Positions 28,102 to 37,090 of a stretch of 64,000 nt of DNA are shown here, piece after piece (within the stretch, counting starts at the first letter, position 1; the number at the start of each line of letters is the position of its first letter). A program made the translations under genes and the position numbers. Below the pieces are notes generated by a model. That model made no database searches, was not told the origin of the DNA, and saw only the letters and a program-made list of their open reading frames with translations. Location: contig NZ_MLQS01000001.1 in assembly GCF_001866055.1 (NCBI RefSeq), positions 349,686 to 413,685 on the forward strand, read 5' to 3'. The stretch is from Anaerobacillus alkalidiazotrophicus. Lineage in GTDB: Bacteria; Bacillota; Bacilli; Bacillales_H; Anaerobacillaceae.

Positions 28102-28234
28102 TAAAAACCTCTCCTTTGACGTTTTTTCTGCTAATTAAATGTATGTTCACTAAAACAGTTACATGATGTTTATCCCAGAACTTTCCACCTTCATTGATCG
28201 GTTACCCAATATAGCCTCTAATAAGTACGAAAAA

Positions 28235-28260
28235 AAGTGACTACGTAAACGTAATCACTT
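28235..28260 (-). terminator. Terminator of ogt
   Basis: AAGTGACTACG/CGTAATCACTT stem with poly-A on the plus strand giving a minus-strand T tract. Confidence 0.85.
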
Positions 28261-28790
28261 TAAGAAATCTTTTTTATAGAACCTTCAATTTCTAACAATA
28301 TTTCTTTTTTCTCAACACCGCCACCATAGCCAACGAGAGCACCATTGCTCCCTATCACTCGATGACATGGAATAATGATTGGAAGAGGGTTTTTATTATT
28401 TGCCCCACCAATAGCTCGAACTGCTTTAGGAGCTCCGATCTCTTTTGCTATTTGTTTATAAGATTTTGTTTCACCATATTCAATGTTTCTTAATGCTTCC
28501 CAAACAAGGCATTGAAATTTCGTCCCTATCAAATCAATTGGCAAATCAAATGTAACTCTTTTTCCTTTAAAATACTGAGTTAGTTGAGTAATGACTGGTT
28601 TTACTTTTTCATGGTTTAAAGACAATTCACCTTTAATAAAATTTTTTTTCATCCAGACTTTTATATTGGTTAAAGCCTGTTCTATGGATCCAAATTCGAT
28701 TAAACAAACCCCTAAATCACTGCAAACAATCGTTAACGGACCAAGTGGGCTATCCATTTCATCATAGAAAATGGCCAATCTCTTTTCCAT
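28260..28790 (-). CDS. ogt: Methylated-DNA-protein-cysteine methyltransferase
   Basis: 176 residues from ATG 28790 (GAGGGGA six bases upstream; the frame is open six more codons). The active-site block NPLPIIIPCHRVIGSNGALVGYGGG contains the acceptor Cys of PCHRV, preceded by the helix-turn-helix SYKQIAKEIGAPKAVRAIGGANN. It removes methyl groups from O6-methylguanine and O4-methylthymine in DNA and is consumed in the reaction. Transcribed with queG about 65 bp upstream on the same strand. Confidence 0.95.
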   Translation of the reverse strand: MEKRLAIFYDEMDSPLGPLTIVCSDLGVCLIEFGSIEQALTNIKVWMKKNFIKGELSLNHEKVKPVITQLTQYFKGKRVTFDLPIDLIGTKFQCLVWEALRNIEYGETKSYKQIAKEIGAPKAVRAIGGANNKNPLPIIIPCHRVIGSNGALVGYGGGVEKKEILLEIEGSIKKIS

Positions 28791-28855
28791 ACTTTCCCCT
28801 CTTTTCAATCCAGTCTTGTCTTAATAGTACTTGACAATAAAATCCTTTTCCACGG

Positions 28856-29998
28856 TTAAATATTGTGATTTTCAAGCAAATTCAGCCCTTTTTCAATCTC
28901 ACGTAGCACATCTGCATCTTTTTCTCTCTCTTTCGCCACTTTTAGTATTAATTCGGATTTTTCTGCTGCTATTTTACCAATTGCCCAAGCCGCCGTCCCT
29001 CTAATTACCGGTCGCGGATCTTCTTTTAGCAGCCTTTCAAGATCTGTAATAGCATTGACATCTTTAAAGTGTGCAAGCGCAATAATTGCATTTCTCTGGA
29101 GTGGTTTTTTCCCACGCCAAGCTCCGGATAGAAGACCATATGTTTCTTTGAATTGGCGATTACTAATAAATAATAGTTCCTTTAGTAATGGTTTTACAAC
29201 TTCAGGATCTGGTTCCATTTCATCATGTAAATGAAAGTCCTTCCCTTTGTTTTCTGGACATACTTGCTGACATGTGTCACATCCGTATATTCTGTTTCCA
29301 ATTTTTTCTCTATATTCATCGGCCAAAAACGTTTTTGTTTGTGTTAAAAAAGCAATGCACTTATTTGAGTCCAACTGTCCACCTTGAACGATAGCACCTG
29401 TGGGGCAAGCATCGATACATTTTGTACACGAACCACATTGCTCAGTAATTGGAGTATCTGGTGGCAAAGCTAATGTAGTAATAATTTCCCCTAAATATAC
29501 ATACGACCCAAACTCTTCAGTGATAATTGAACAATTTTTACCACTCCAACCAATCCCAGCTCTTTGGGCCACTGCGCGATCAGATAATTCTCCTGTGTCG
29601 ACCATTGAAACCACCCTAGCATTAGGTGCTTTTTCTAAAATAAAGGCTTCTAATTGCTCCATTTTACGTTTTAGAATTTTATGATAGTCTTCTCCCCAAG
29701 ATGCTCTACAAAATAAACCTCGCCTTGCACCTTTTGTACTTAACGGCGCATGTTTCATCTTTGATGGGTATGCTAAAGCTATTGCAATTATCGACTTTGC
29801 CTCCGGGAGCAAAAGTTCCGGGTGAACTCGTTTATCAATATCAGGTTCTTCAAACCCTGATTGATACCCTAAGTCTTGTTGGTTTATTAGCTTATCTTTG
29901 AGATCAACGAAGGGATCAGCAGATGCAAAGCCAATTTTATCAATTCCGATACTGATACTATATGCAATGATTTCTTGTTTTAGTTGGGCTAATGTCAC
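28856..29998 (-). CDS. queG: Epoxyqueuosine reductase QueG
   Basis: 380 residues. The cobalamin-dependent reductase core has ARRGLFCRASWGEDYH and VDTGELSDRAVAQRAGIGWSGKN; two [4Fe-4S] cluster motifs follow, CGSCTKCIDACPTGAI (about 184-199) and CDTCQQVCPENKG (about 238-250). The C-terminal third is a HEAT-like repeat region (IRGTAAWAIGKI). It catalyses the last step of queuosine synthesis in tRNA wobble position 34. The GTG start at 29998 is supported by AAAGGAGGG. B. subtilis orthologue is YhbA, in the same neighbourhood. Confidence 0.96.
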   Translation of the reverse strand: MTLAQLKQEIIAYSISIGIDKIGFASADPFVDLKDKLINQQDLGYQSGFEEPDIDKRVHPELLLPEAKSIIAIALAYPSKMKHAPLSTKGARRGLFCRASWGEDYHKILKRKMEQLEAFILEKAPNARVVSMVDTGELSDRAVAQRAGIGWSGKNCSIITEEFGSYVYLGEIITTLALPPDTPITEQCGSCTKCIDACPTGAIVQGGQLDSNKCIAFLTQTKTFLADEYREKIGNRIYGCDTCQQVCPENKGKDFHLHDEMEPDPEVVKPLLKELLFISNRQFKETYGLLSGAWRGKKPLQRNAIIALAHFKDVNAITDLERLLKEDPRPVIRGTAAWAIGKIAAEKSELILKVAKEREKDADVLREIEKGLNLLENHNI

Positions 29999-30280
29999 CG
30001 TAATCCCTCCTTTTATTTTATAATGTATCTTACTTAATGAATTCTATAATTGTTTAGTTTCTCGTTTGATTACATTTTCCCATTCAAGCATTTGTGGTAT
30101 ACATTTCCAAACAAACGTAAATAATAGAAAAAGTAGTGAACTCTTAAACTCAGAGCCACTACTCTATTAATGTCAGTAAACTTACAATTAGCACAGATAC
30201 TTATTTTACTGATGTTATAAGATCAAGTCAATGACTTCATTTTCCCATAAAGTTTAGTGGGGGGCCTGACCCTTAATCCA
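29999..30280. other. Intergenic region upstream of queG
   Basis: No gene. A hairpin AGTAGTG.../CACTACT near 30131-30164 without a clear T tract may end transcription of the upstream response-regulator gene. Confidence 0.4.
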
Positions 30281-30335
30281 GATAAAGCTAAACTTCAATC
30301 AGTGGGGGCTTACTTCCCCTTAAGAGTGGGACAAA
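30281..30335. repeat. Dispersed repeat family C, short form
   Basis: About 55 bp: GATAAAGCTAAACTTCAATC, AGTGGGGGCTTACTTCCCC, TTAAGAGTGGGACAAAC. It equals the two ends of the long form (34050-34210) joined at GTGGGGG. Fragments resembling AGTTTAGTGGGGG lie just before it. Confidence 0.75.
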
Positions 30336-30377
30336 CAATTAACCTTATGTTCTTTTCATGTAAAAGCTTTATCTTTT

Positions 30378-31100
30378 CTAACTCCAAGCTGTATGTTTAT
30401 TCCTGTATTGACTAGGTGTCATACCTTCTACCTTTTTAAATACTTTAGTAAAATAACTTGGTTCAGTATAACCTAATTCAAACGAGATATTAATAATTGG
30501 AATTTCAACATTTCTTAATAACTCTTTGGCTTTTTCAATTTTTCTTTCGGTAACATAAGTAACAAAATTTTTACCTGTTTCTTTCTTAAATACTTTACTT
30601 AAATAATACGAACTAATCTCAGTTTTACCTGCTACATATGAAAGTGTTAAATCCTCATGAATATTACTATCAATAAAGTCAATTATTGAGGCAACTTTGC
30701 TTTTTATTTTTCTTTTATTTTCATGTATAGGTTCATCACATATTTCTTTATTAATATTAGCAAGCAATAATTTTGGCCTTAAAGGCTTCAATAAATATTG
30801 TGATACTCCTAATTTTTGAAAAGTTTCACGTATATAATGATCATTCGTCATTGTATAAACAATAATCTTTTGCCACGGTTTTTTCTCTTTTATAATTTTC
30901 GTGCAGGTTATTCCATCTAATTCAACTAAGCGAGTATCTAAAATTAATAAATCAATGTTATTATTGTCTATAAGCTGGATTGCCTCTCGCCCAGATTCTG
31001 TTTCGAAAACAATTATTTTTTTTTGAAACCGCTCCTCTAAAAGTAATCTCAAACATTTCCTTTGTATAGGCTCCAGGTCAGCAATAACAACTTTTTGCAT
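30378..31100 (-). CDS. Response regulator with AraC-type DNA-binding domain (YesN-like)
   Basis: 240 residues. The receiver domain has the phosphoacceptor Asp in LLILDTRLVELDG (about residue 54) and the conserved Lys in YLLKPLRPKLL (about 103); the acidic pocket is reduced to AD.E near residue 7-10. The C-terminus is a two-helix-turn-helix AraC domain: DLTLSYVAGKTEISSYYLSKVFKKETGKNFVTYV and NISFELGYTEPSYFTKVFKKVEGMTPSQYR. It is the partner of the PocR-domain kinase encoded 135 bp upstream. Target genes are not evident nearby. ATG start with a purine-rich upstream stretch. Confidence 0.9.
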   Translation of the reverse strand: MQKVVIADLEPIQRKCLRLLLEERFQKKIIVFETESGREAIQLIDNNNIDLLILDTRLVELDGITCTKIIKEKKPWQKIIVYTMTNDHYIRETFQKLGVSQYLLKPLRPKLLLANINKEICDEPIHENKRKIKSKVASIIDFIDSNIHEDLTLSYVAGKTEISSYYLSKVFKKETGKNFVTYVTERKIEKAKELLRNVEIPIINISFELGYTEPSYFTKVFKKVEGMTPSQYRNKHTAWS

Positions 31101-31234
31101 CCTATTCCACTCTCTCCTTATAAAGAAAAGCGTAAGCGCCTTACTTGCCCCGATTATTACATTCGCGGCTAAGCGTTGGAGCTAGACACCTTTCCAACTT
31201 TATAATGATACTACTTATCTTTAAAACACTTAAC
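31101..31234. repeat. Short spacer with a fragment of repeat family B
   Basis: AGCTAGACACCTTTCCAACTT near 31170-31200 resembles the CTAGACAGTTTCC core of the family B copies. Confidence 0.45.
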
Positions 31235-32449
31235 TTAATTGACATAAGGAATTACAATTGTTACAACAGTTCCTTTGTTCTCACTACTTTCTAACCTTAT
31301 GCTAGCTCCTCTAGAGTACCTCTCTTTCAAACGTTGTTGTAGCATTTTCAAACTGCTTGCAGAAGTTTGAGCATCATCATTTAAGCTTAGAACACTTTCT
31401 ACTATCTGTTTAGACATACCTTTACCATTATCTTCAATAGAAATAACCACTTCATCATTTTGGGTTTGAACACTTATTTTGATCATTCCAAAACCTGGCT
31501 TAATCTCCAACCCGTGGACAATTGCGTTTTCAACGATTGGTTGTAATAACATTGATGGTATTACTATCTTTTCAGCTTCATCAACAACACTAATTTCATA
31601 ACTTAACCTATTTCCTAATCGAGTTTTTTGAAGAAATAAGTAGTTCTCTATATAAGACAATTCTTCTTCTATTGATACATCTTTACTAACGTTCGTCATT
31701 AAATACTTGACTATATCACTCAAGGCAAATGTTACTTCACCAGTTTTTTTAGCCTTTTCTAAAAAAGATAGATTGCCAATCGTATTTAAAGTTTGAATGA
31801 TAAATTGTCGGTTGTCCTGTGTTTGCATTATTTTAAGCTCAGCAGCATCCAGAGCAGATTGTAAACTATCTATATCATCATCTGATTGAACTAATCGCAT
31901 GGATTGTTGTTGCAACTCTTCTTTGGCTGCATTTACATAACCCTTTTCAGCTATTTTCTTCGCAATCGTAAACATTAAATTTGCTGCTGACTTAATCTTT
32001 TTAAATGGAACGATTGGAATTTGTGTATAAGCCTCAATTAGTTCTACGTCCTCTTCAATATTAATTACTTCATCAATAATACACTTAACATTTGGTACTT
32101 CCTCCGAACTAACTACTTGACCACCCATAATTGCTCCTAGGTACTGACCATCGACAACAATTGGTGCCGCAAAAGCAATAAATCCAGAATGGCACAAAAA
32201 TATATACGGTTTGCCAGTTCTCGCAGCTTCTAGCCCTGCTCTTGAATCACACTTTTCACATAACTCTCGAGTCTCTTCACGGCTCCTTATTATATGACAA
32301 TACTTTGAACAACCACTATGTTTAGTAATTGGTTTTCCACGAAAATCAACTGTGATTGCAGCAAATCCTGTTGCTTCTGAAAAATCATCTTGTATTCTTT
32401 GTAACGTTTTTAAATTAACTATATTTTCAAGATGTAATAAAGTCTTCAT
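31235..32449 (-). CDS. PocR-domain sensor of LytS/YesM kinase type lacking the phospho-histidine
   Basis: 404 residues from ATG 32449 (GAGAGG upstream). The N-terminal half is a PocR sensory domain (about 10-165) with Cys-rich CHIIRSREETRELCEKCDSRAGLEAARTG and FLCHSGFIAFAAPIVVDGQYLGAIMGGQV. After a coiled coil (180-220) comes the His_kinase region. Where relatives read INPHFLFNTLN, this protein reads DNRQFIIQTLN, so the phosphoacceptor His is replaced by Gln. The ATP-binding module is complete: LQPIVENAIVHGLE N-box, EDNGKGM G1, GTVVTIVIP G2. It may act as an ATP-dependent sensor or pseudokinase for the adjacent regulator. PocR domains often sense small diols or hydrocarbons. Confidence 0.88.
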   Translation of the reverse strand: MKTLLHLENIVNLKTLQRIQDDFSEATGFAAITVDFRGKPITKHSGCSKYCHIIRSREETRELCEKCDSRAGLEAARTGKPYIFLCHSGFIAFAAPIVVDGQYLGAIMGGQVVSSEEVPNVKCIIDEVINIEEDVELIEAYTQIPIVPFKKIKSAANLMFTIAKKIAEKGYVNAAKEELQQQSMRLVQSDDDIDSLQSALDAAELKIMQTQDNRQFIIQTLNTIGNLSFLEKAKKTGEVTFALSDIVKYLMTNVSKDVSIEEELSYIENYLFLQKTRLGNRLSYEISVVDEAEKIVIPSMLLQPIVENAIVHGLEIKPGFGMIKISVQTQNDEVVISIEDNGKGMSKQIVESVLSLNDDAQTSASSLKMLQQRLKERYSRGASIRLESSENKGTVVTIVIPYVN

Positions 32450-32771
32450 AATCGTTGCCTCTCTCCAAAAAGGGGTCATTATTAATTAACACTACATCGT
32501 TTAATTAAGGAAGTAAACACGATTCACAGCTCAAATTCCGACGATTTTATGATAAAATTCCCTTCCATAAGGCTAAGTAATCCATTTTAACTAATCAACT
32601 TCTGAATTAATAATAAATTCCTATGTTACCCTACTAAAGTTTTACTTTTTTTCAAATGTGACAATGAAATCCACTTATATGCTGCACAACAAACCGAGAA
32701 AATACATACTATTTATTAATGAACTATTTTGATATTGGTAACTTTTAAGTTATAAGTGAGGTGAAATCTTC

Positions 32772-32897
32772 GTGGCAGACACTCAATATTACGTATTGTT
32801 AGGTCTTGTGATATTTTTATTTATTACTTTTTCTCTTGGAATTAACGGTGAAGATGAACAAGGTGTACCTGTAGAAGTTCTACCTGTCAGCGTTTGA
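32772..32897 (+). CDS. Small single-pass membrane protein, 41 residues
   Basis: GTG start with GAGGTGA eight bases upstream. The 41 residues are a short polar N-terminus, one membrane helix (YVLLGLVIFLFITFSLGI), and an acidic tail GEDEQGVPVEVLPVSV. It ends 18 bp before the start of the next gene, whose GGGAGGTG lies in the gap, so the two form a small operon. Not recognised; the topology resembles small regulatory or sporulation peptides. Confidence 0.6.
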   Translation: MADTQYYVLLGLVIFLFITFSLGINGEDEQGVPVEVLPVSV

Positions 32898-32915
32898 GGT
32901 TAGGGAGGTGAGCTT

Positions 32916-33200
32916 ATGACTAAGAAAGGTAATGATAGTTTCTCAAAAGGAGAAAAAGAAAATTTCAAAAAACTAATTGACAGCTATAAGCTATCCCCTC
33001 AACAAATTGCGGTTGTAGCTGCAGTGTTATTTAACGCCTTATATGTTCAATCAGTTCTTGTCGATAGAAATCAAACTGTCGTTATAATATTAGAAGGGTC
33101 ACTAAGAAAAAATAATAACCCTGGAATGGAAAAGCTTTTAAATGAAGTAAAGGGATTAAGTATAGGCGAATTAATGGAACTTTTGCAGTCGAAAAGTTAA
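32916..33200 (+). CDS. Hypothetical protein, 94 residues
   Basis: Strong ribosome site GGGAGGTG before the ATG. A basic, Lys-rich N-terminus (residues 1-25) is followed by LSPQQIAVVAAVLFNALYVQSVLVDRNQTVVIILEGSLR, a moderately hydrophobic region, and an amphipathic C-terminal helix with NEVKGLSIGELMELLQSK. No family recognised. Coupled to the preceding 41-residue membrane peptide, suggesting a two-component small-protein unit. No clear terminator follows. Confidence 0.7.
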   Translation: MTKKGNDSFSKGEKENFKKLIDSYKLSPQQIAVVAAVLFNALYVQSVLVDRNQTVVIILEGSLRKNNNPGMEKLLNEVKGLSIGELMELLQSKS

Positions 33201-33452
33201 ATCGGAACCTATTTAGGTGTAGAAAATTTATTTTAATCTTAGAAAATTTGTGAAGCTAGATATTTTTCTTACAATTAACTTAATACATGGCAATTCACAA
33301 GGATAAAAGCTGTTTCAAAATTACTTATCGTACGAAAAAAATAAGTAGTTATTGTTCAGCCTTTATTTTTGTAGAAAAGGAAAATCTTACCTATATACTG
33401 ATCCGTTATGATTCTAAAAAAGTTCAAAGATATTAAAAGTAAATTAAGCTTT

Positions 33453-33632
33453 TTACACATTACAATTAAGGTCGAATAGATTAATATTTCTTTTTTGAGA
33501 AACAGCTTTAATCAATTTTAATTCGGTATCCAATTCATTCGTTAAACTTCCAGTTTCAATGTTTTTTTTAATTTCTACATAGAATCGAATTAACAAATCA
33601 TTTGGTAATTTTTCATAAAAAGAATCTGACAT
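33453..33632 (-). CDS. Small helical protein, 59 residues, Sda/SinI-sized
   Basis: GAAGGTGAGG lies eight bases before the ATG. The protein begins SDSFYEKLPNDLLIRFYVEI and continues ETGSLTNELDTELKLIKA with a short tail NLFDLNCNV. It is predicted to be a small helical hairpin with LPNDLLIRFY recalling the SDELLIESYF core of the sporulation kinase inhibitor Sda, but the similarity is short and may be chance. It is too short for many gene finders. Located in an otherwise gene-poor segment. Confidence 0.6.
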   Translation of the reverse strand: MSDSFYEKLPNDLLIRFYVEIKKNIETGSLTNELDTELKLIKAVSQKRNINLFDLNCNV

Positions 33633-34049
33633 ACTATTACCTCACCTTCTTTTTTCCGAATAACTTAATAATACAAAACCTCCCCACTCATGTGAACGCT
33701 TTAATTTTGTTTTTATTGATAAACTCATAATTACATATTTTTAGAAAAGAAAGCTCTTTACTTCTTAAATACAAATATCCAAATAAAGTTAGAGGTCTTG
33801 GCTGTTAAGTCAACAACTCCTTCAAACCCAAAATCAATAAGCCATTCTCTTTTGAAGTATCCGAATAAGAAATAGCAATTTATTAATCTTAATCAAACTG
33901 ATTTGTACTTAAGGATCATAGCCCCCCATCTCTAAGCGTAGCATAGGTGGGAACTTCCATTCAGGTGGAGTTAGAATGGCTAAGGTAAAAGAGACTCTAA
34001 TTATGAGCAAAAATAAATTATTAATTTCTAAGATTTTAATTATAATTCA
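33633..34049. other. Gene-poor segment with possible IS remnant
   Basis: 33700-33880 on the minus strand contains a 34-codon stop-free tail reading GYFKREWLIDFGFEGVVDL without a start, likely a gene remnant. At 33916-33975 CCCCCCATCT...AGGTGGGA followed by TTCCATTCAGGTGGAGTTAG looks like a structured end of an IS200/IS605-type element; identity unproven. Confidence 0.35.
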
Positions 34050-34210
34050 GATAAAGCTGAACTTCAATCAGTGGGGGTTTTCCTTCATCCCCCACTGATT
34101 GTTAGTTCAACTTATCGGACCTTTAGGGGCAGTTTATCCCCCACCTAAACTTCTCGATTTTCTTAAGTTTTGAGGTGGGGGTCTTACTTGCCCCTTAAGA
34201 GTGGGATAAA
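34050..34210. repeat. Dispersed repeat family C, long form
   Basis: 161 bp. Left hairpin CAATCAGTGGGGG/CCCCCACTGATTG (13 bp perfect), then GTTCAACTTAT, then a right nested hairpin: AGGGGCA/TGCCCCTT enclosing CCCCCACCT/AGGTGGGGG. Ends GATAAAGCTGAACTTC and TTAAGAGTGGGATAAA. Near-identical to 38703-38919 apart from a 56-bp insert there. The paired palindromes recall non-autonomous IS200/IS605 derivatives (PATEs); no ORF inside. Confidence 0.8.
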
Positions 34211-34839
34211 AATGTACGTTGTTTATGGCAAACTAAATATGTAGGTAAGGGCATTTAATTTTTGCATGGAATGGCAATTAAGGAAATACGATTAACTGTA
34301 TAAATTGTGATGTTCTCTTCAATCGTATTGTACATTCACCAGAATAACTTTCCATAATAATCCTCCCTGTTATTTCGTTTTAATTTTGTTTATTCCATTA
34401 ACGGTAGTTTAAGAAGATTTATTCACAAAATCTGTATATTCCTTCCTTCTATTTTAACATAAATACCCAAACACATTTCTTTAACATAGGAATTCACACG
34501 TTAATTCACACCCAAATCACAAGATGGAAATATTTATTTCCATCTTGTGATTTGCTATGCGATTTTAAGACTATATGAGGGTAAAATGTTGAAATAACGA
34601 TAATAAAACACATGTGATTCTTGTGTTAAATCGTATGTGTTTTTGATTGTGAATGACTTGTTTACACCCCTGAAGTAAACCCGTTTAAAGTAACTTGATG
34701 TTTTAATTACTTCTTATACACTTCTCCTTCAATTTATCTCGTTCAGGCTTTAAAAAATGATAAGGAAAAAATTTGTTTATATTTTGGCAATAACCTGATA
34801 GTAAAATAGAGGATATATATTAATAGAAGGAGCAAAACG
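34211..34839. other. Intergenic region upstream of two-component operon
   Basis: No gene seen. A 17-bp perfect inverted repeat (AAATCACAAGATGGAAA and complement) at 34514-34553 has a 6-nt loop and no T tract. The promoter of the response-regulator operon must lie in the right part. Confidence 0.5.
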
Positions 34840-35535
34840 ATGAGTGACATTAAACGAATTATTGTTATTGAAGATGAAGAATCCATTTCTGATATTATTT
34901 CGTATTCCTTGCGTAAAGAAGGTTACTTTGTTCAATGTGCCTTCTCTGGTAAAGAGGCTTTTCCTTTAATAGAGAGCGTGCAACCAAGTTTAATATTATT
35001 AGATGTCATGTTACCAGATACAAGTGGTTTCGACATTTGCAAAACTATAGTTCAAGACTTTCCCCATATACCTGTTATCATGCTAACTGCCAGAAATGAC
35101 ATAGTTGATAAAATTCTTGGACTAGAGCTTGGGGCTGACGATTATATAACAAAACCATTTGATATTAGAGAATTACTTACCCGTGTTAAAGTTTCTCTAC
35201 GCAGGGTTCAAAGCTTACCAGAAACGAATCATTATATTAAAATTAATGATTTAATAAAAGCAGATCCTACTTCTAGAACAGTTTTTAAAGAAGATGAAGA
35301 AGTTAAAATAAAACCAAAAGAATATGAACTCCTACTTCTTCTTGCTGAAAATAAAGATCGTGTCTTTTCACGTGAAGAAATCCTAGATTACGTTTGGGAC
35401 ATTGATTATGATGGTGATTTGCGTACCGTTGATGTCCATGTTCAAAGGCTACGAAAGAAGTTAGATATTGATTCCTATCCTTCCATTATAGACACTGTAT
35501 TTGGAATCGGGTATAAAATGAAAGGTTTTAAATAA
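34840..35535 (+). CDS. OmpR/PhoB-family response regulator
   Basis: 231 residues. Receiver domain: acidic pair in VIEDEESISD, phospho-Asp in LILLDVMLPDTSGFD (about residue 54), Lys in YITKPFDIREL (about 104). The C-terminal winged helix reads KPKEYELLLLLAENKDRVFSREEILDYVWDIDYDGDLRTVDVHVQRLRKKL. AGAAGGAGC upstream of the ATG. It overlaps the kinase gene by one base (TAATG) and controls an unknown regulon, possibly including the downstream lipoprotein gene. Confidence 0.95.
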   Translation: MSDIKRIIVIEDEESISDIISYSLRKEGYFVQCAFSGKEAFPLIESVQPSLILLDVMLPDTSGFDICKTIVQDFPHIPVIMLTARNDIVDKILGLELGADDYITKPFDIRELLTRVKVSLRRVQSLPETNHYIKINDLIKADPTSRTVFKEDEEVKIKPKEYELLLLLAENKDRVFSREEILDYVWDIDYDGDLRTVDVHVQRLRKKLDIDSYPSIIDTVFGIGYKMKGFK

Positions 35536-37025
35536 TGAATAAAAAATGGATGATACAGAAGAAATTTTTGTATGGATTCTTATTTATTTTTTCCATCTCA
35601 CTTATTTTATTAAATATTGTATTAAGTAATATGCTGTATAAAAATAGTGAAAGCATAATAATAACAGAAATGAAAAATACAAAAACGTATTCAAGAGAAT
35701 ATATTAAGCAACATCTCCTTTTGAATAACTTAACGGGTAATGTGTTTTCAAATTCAGGAAATCATCTTGCACAAGAATTAAGTCAGAACCTACAAAGTAA
35801 TGTAACCCTCTATGATATAGAAGGTACCTTTTTATATGAAGCATTGGGTGGGAATGAATATGTCATTGTAAACACTATACCAAGTCAAATGTTGCAGGAG
35901 AGTAGTGAACAAGATTTACAACTTGCATTAGACAATAAAGCTGCTTATACGATCAATAAATTAGATAAACAGTGGATTGTAAACTTCTCTTACCCTCTTC
36001 ACGTTAATGGTGAACACTATGGGATTGTAAGGCTGAGTAAAGACTATACTCCCCTATTTGAGTCTAATCAAGAGGTAGTTACAAGTATTATTCTTTTTAC
36101 ATTATTACTGTTTTTAATCATTTTCCTTTTTTCCTTTGTATTATCTAGTAAAATCATAAAACCATTAACGAAGATGACTCATGCTTTTTCTGAGGTAGCT
36201 AAAGGTAATTATAGTGTAAGTTTAAATATCAAAACTGGCGATGAAATTGAAGAGTTAAATGATCGCTTTCATATCATGAAAGATCAAATTAAGGAACAAA
36301 TCGAAGTAATTACAACAGAAAAAGAAAAGGTAATTAAGTTAGAGAAAAGTAGGAGAGAATTTTTTAATAACGTTACTCACGAATTAAAAACACCACTAAC
36401 TACTATTTCCGGATACTCTCAGATTTTAGCTGAAGACAATTTTAATGACCCAGAATTCTTAAAAAAAGCAGCAAGACGTATTCATTCAGAAAGTGACCGT
36501 CTTCATCAAATGGTCGTTGATGTGATCGAGCTTTCGAAACAACATTCAAATGAAATGAAAAAAGTTGATTTAACCTACATAGTCACTCAACTATGTGAAG
36601 ACATGCAGTTGAAAGCAGCCAAATATAATATGACACTTCAATGTAAAAAACCTGAACAATTAACTGTATACGGAGTAGAAAATCGATTACTAGAAGTGAT
36701 TATTAACCTGTTAGATAACGCTATTAAATATGGCGAAAATAACTCTTCTATTAATGTAAGCTTATATAGTCAATCAAATAATGCTATTGTACAAGTTTCA
36801 AATCGATGTAATCATTTTAATTCTTCCATTTTAAGTAACGCATTTGAACCGTTTTATCGTGGAAGCAAAATAACAAAAGATGAAAAAGGCAGTATCGGTT
36901 TAGGGCTATATATTTGTAAGCAAATCATTAACGAGCATCAAGGAACCATTTCTATTGTAGAAGAACAAGGTTTAATTACTTTTAAAATAAGCCTCCCGCT
37001 TCGGCAACAACTTGGCAACATGTAA
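35535..37025 (+). CDS. Membrane sensor histidine kinase
   Basis: 496 residues. Two membrane segments (about 12-32 and 182-205) flank an extracytoplasmic sensor domain of about 150 residues; a HAMP domain (SSKIIKPLTKMTHAFSEVAKGNYS) follows, then the HisKA H-box FFNNVTHELKTPLTTISGYSQIL (phospho-His about 281) and HATPase motifs NLLDNAIKYGENNS and GSIGLGLYICKQI. Fully equipped orthodox kinase. The sensor domain shows no recognised PAS signature. It pairs with the upstream response regulator; a TolB-like lipoprotein gene follows 65 bp downstream and may be part of signal sensing. Confidence 0.95.
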   Translation: MNKKWMIQKKFLYGFLFIFSISLILLNIVLSNMLYKNSESIIITEMKNTKTYSREYIKQHLLLNNLTGNVFSNSGNHLAQELSQNLQSNVTLYDIEGTFLYEALGGNEYVIVNTIPSQMLQESSEQDLQLALDNKAAYTINKLDKQWIVNFSYPLHVNGEHYGIVRLSKDYTPLFESNQEVVTSIILFTLLLFLIIFLFSFVLSSKIIKPLTKMTHAFSEVAKGNYSVSLNIKTGDEIEELNDRFHIMKDQIKEQIEVITTEKEKVIKLEKSRREFFNNVTHELKTPLTTISGYSQILAEDNFNDPEFLKKAARRIHSESDRLHQMVVDVIELSKQHSNEMKKVDLTYIVTQLCEDMQLKAAKYNMTLQCKKPEQLTVYGVENRLLEVIINLLDNAIKYGENNSSINVSLYSQSNNAIVQVSNRCNHFNSSILSNAFEPFYRGSKITKDEKGSIGLGLYICKQIINEHQGTISIVEEQGLITFKISLPLRQQLGNM

Positions 37026-37090
37026 CGCTATTTTGGCAATAACTATTTTCTAAAATTAAGTTGTAAAATAGATGAGGAGGTAATCAAAAA

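Noticed and set aside
34514..34553. Terminator at the 17-bp perfect inverted repeat
   Set aside because: No T tract on either side and no gene nearby that ends there; kept only as an inverted repeat.
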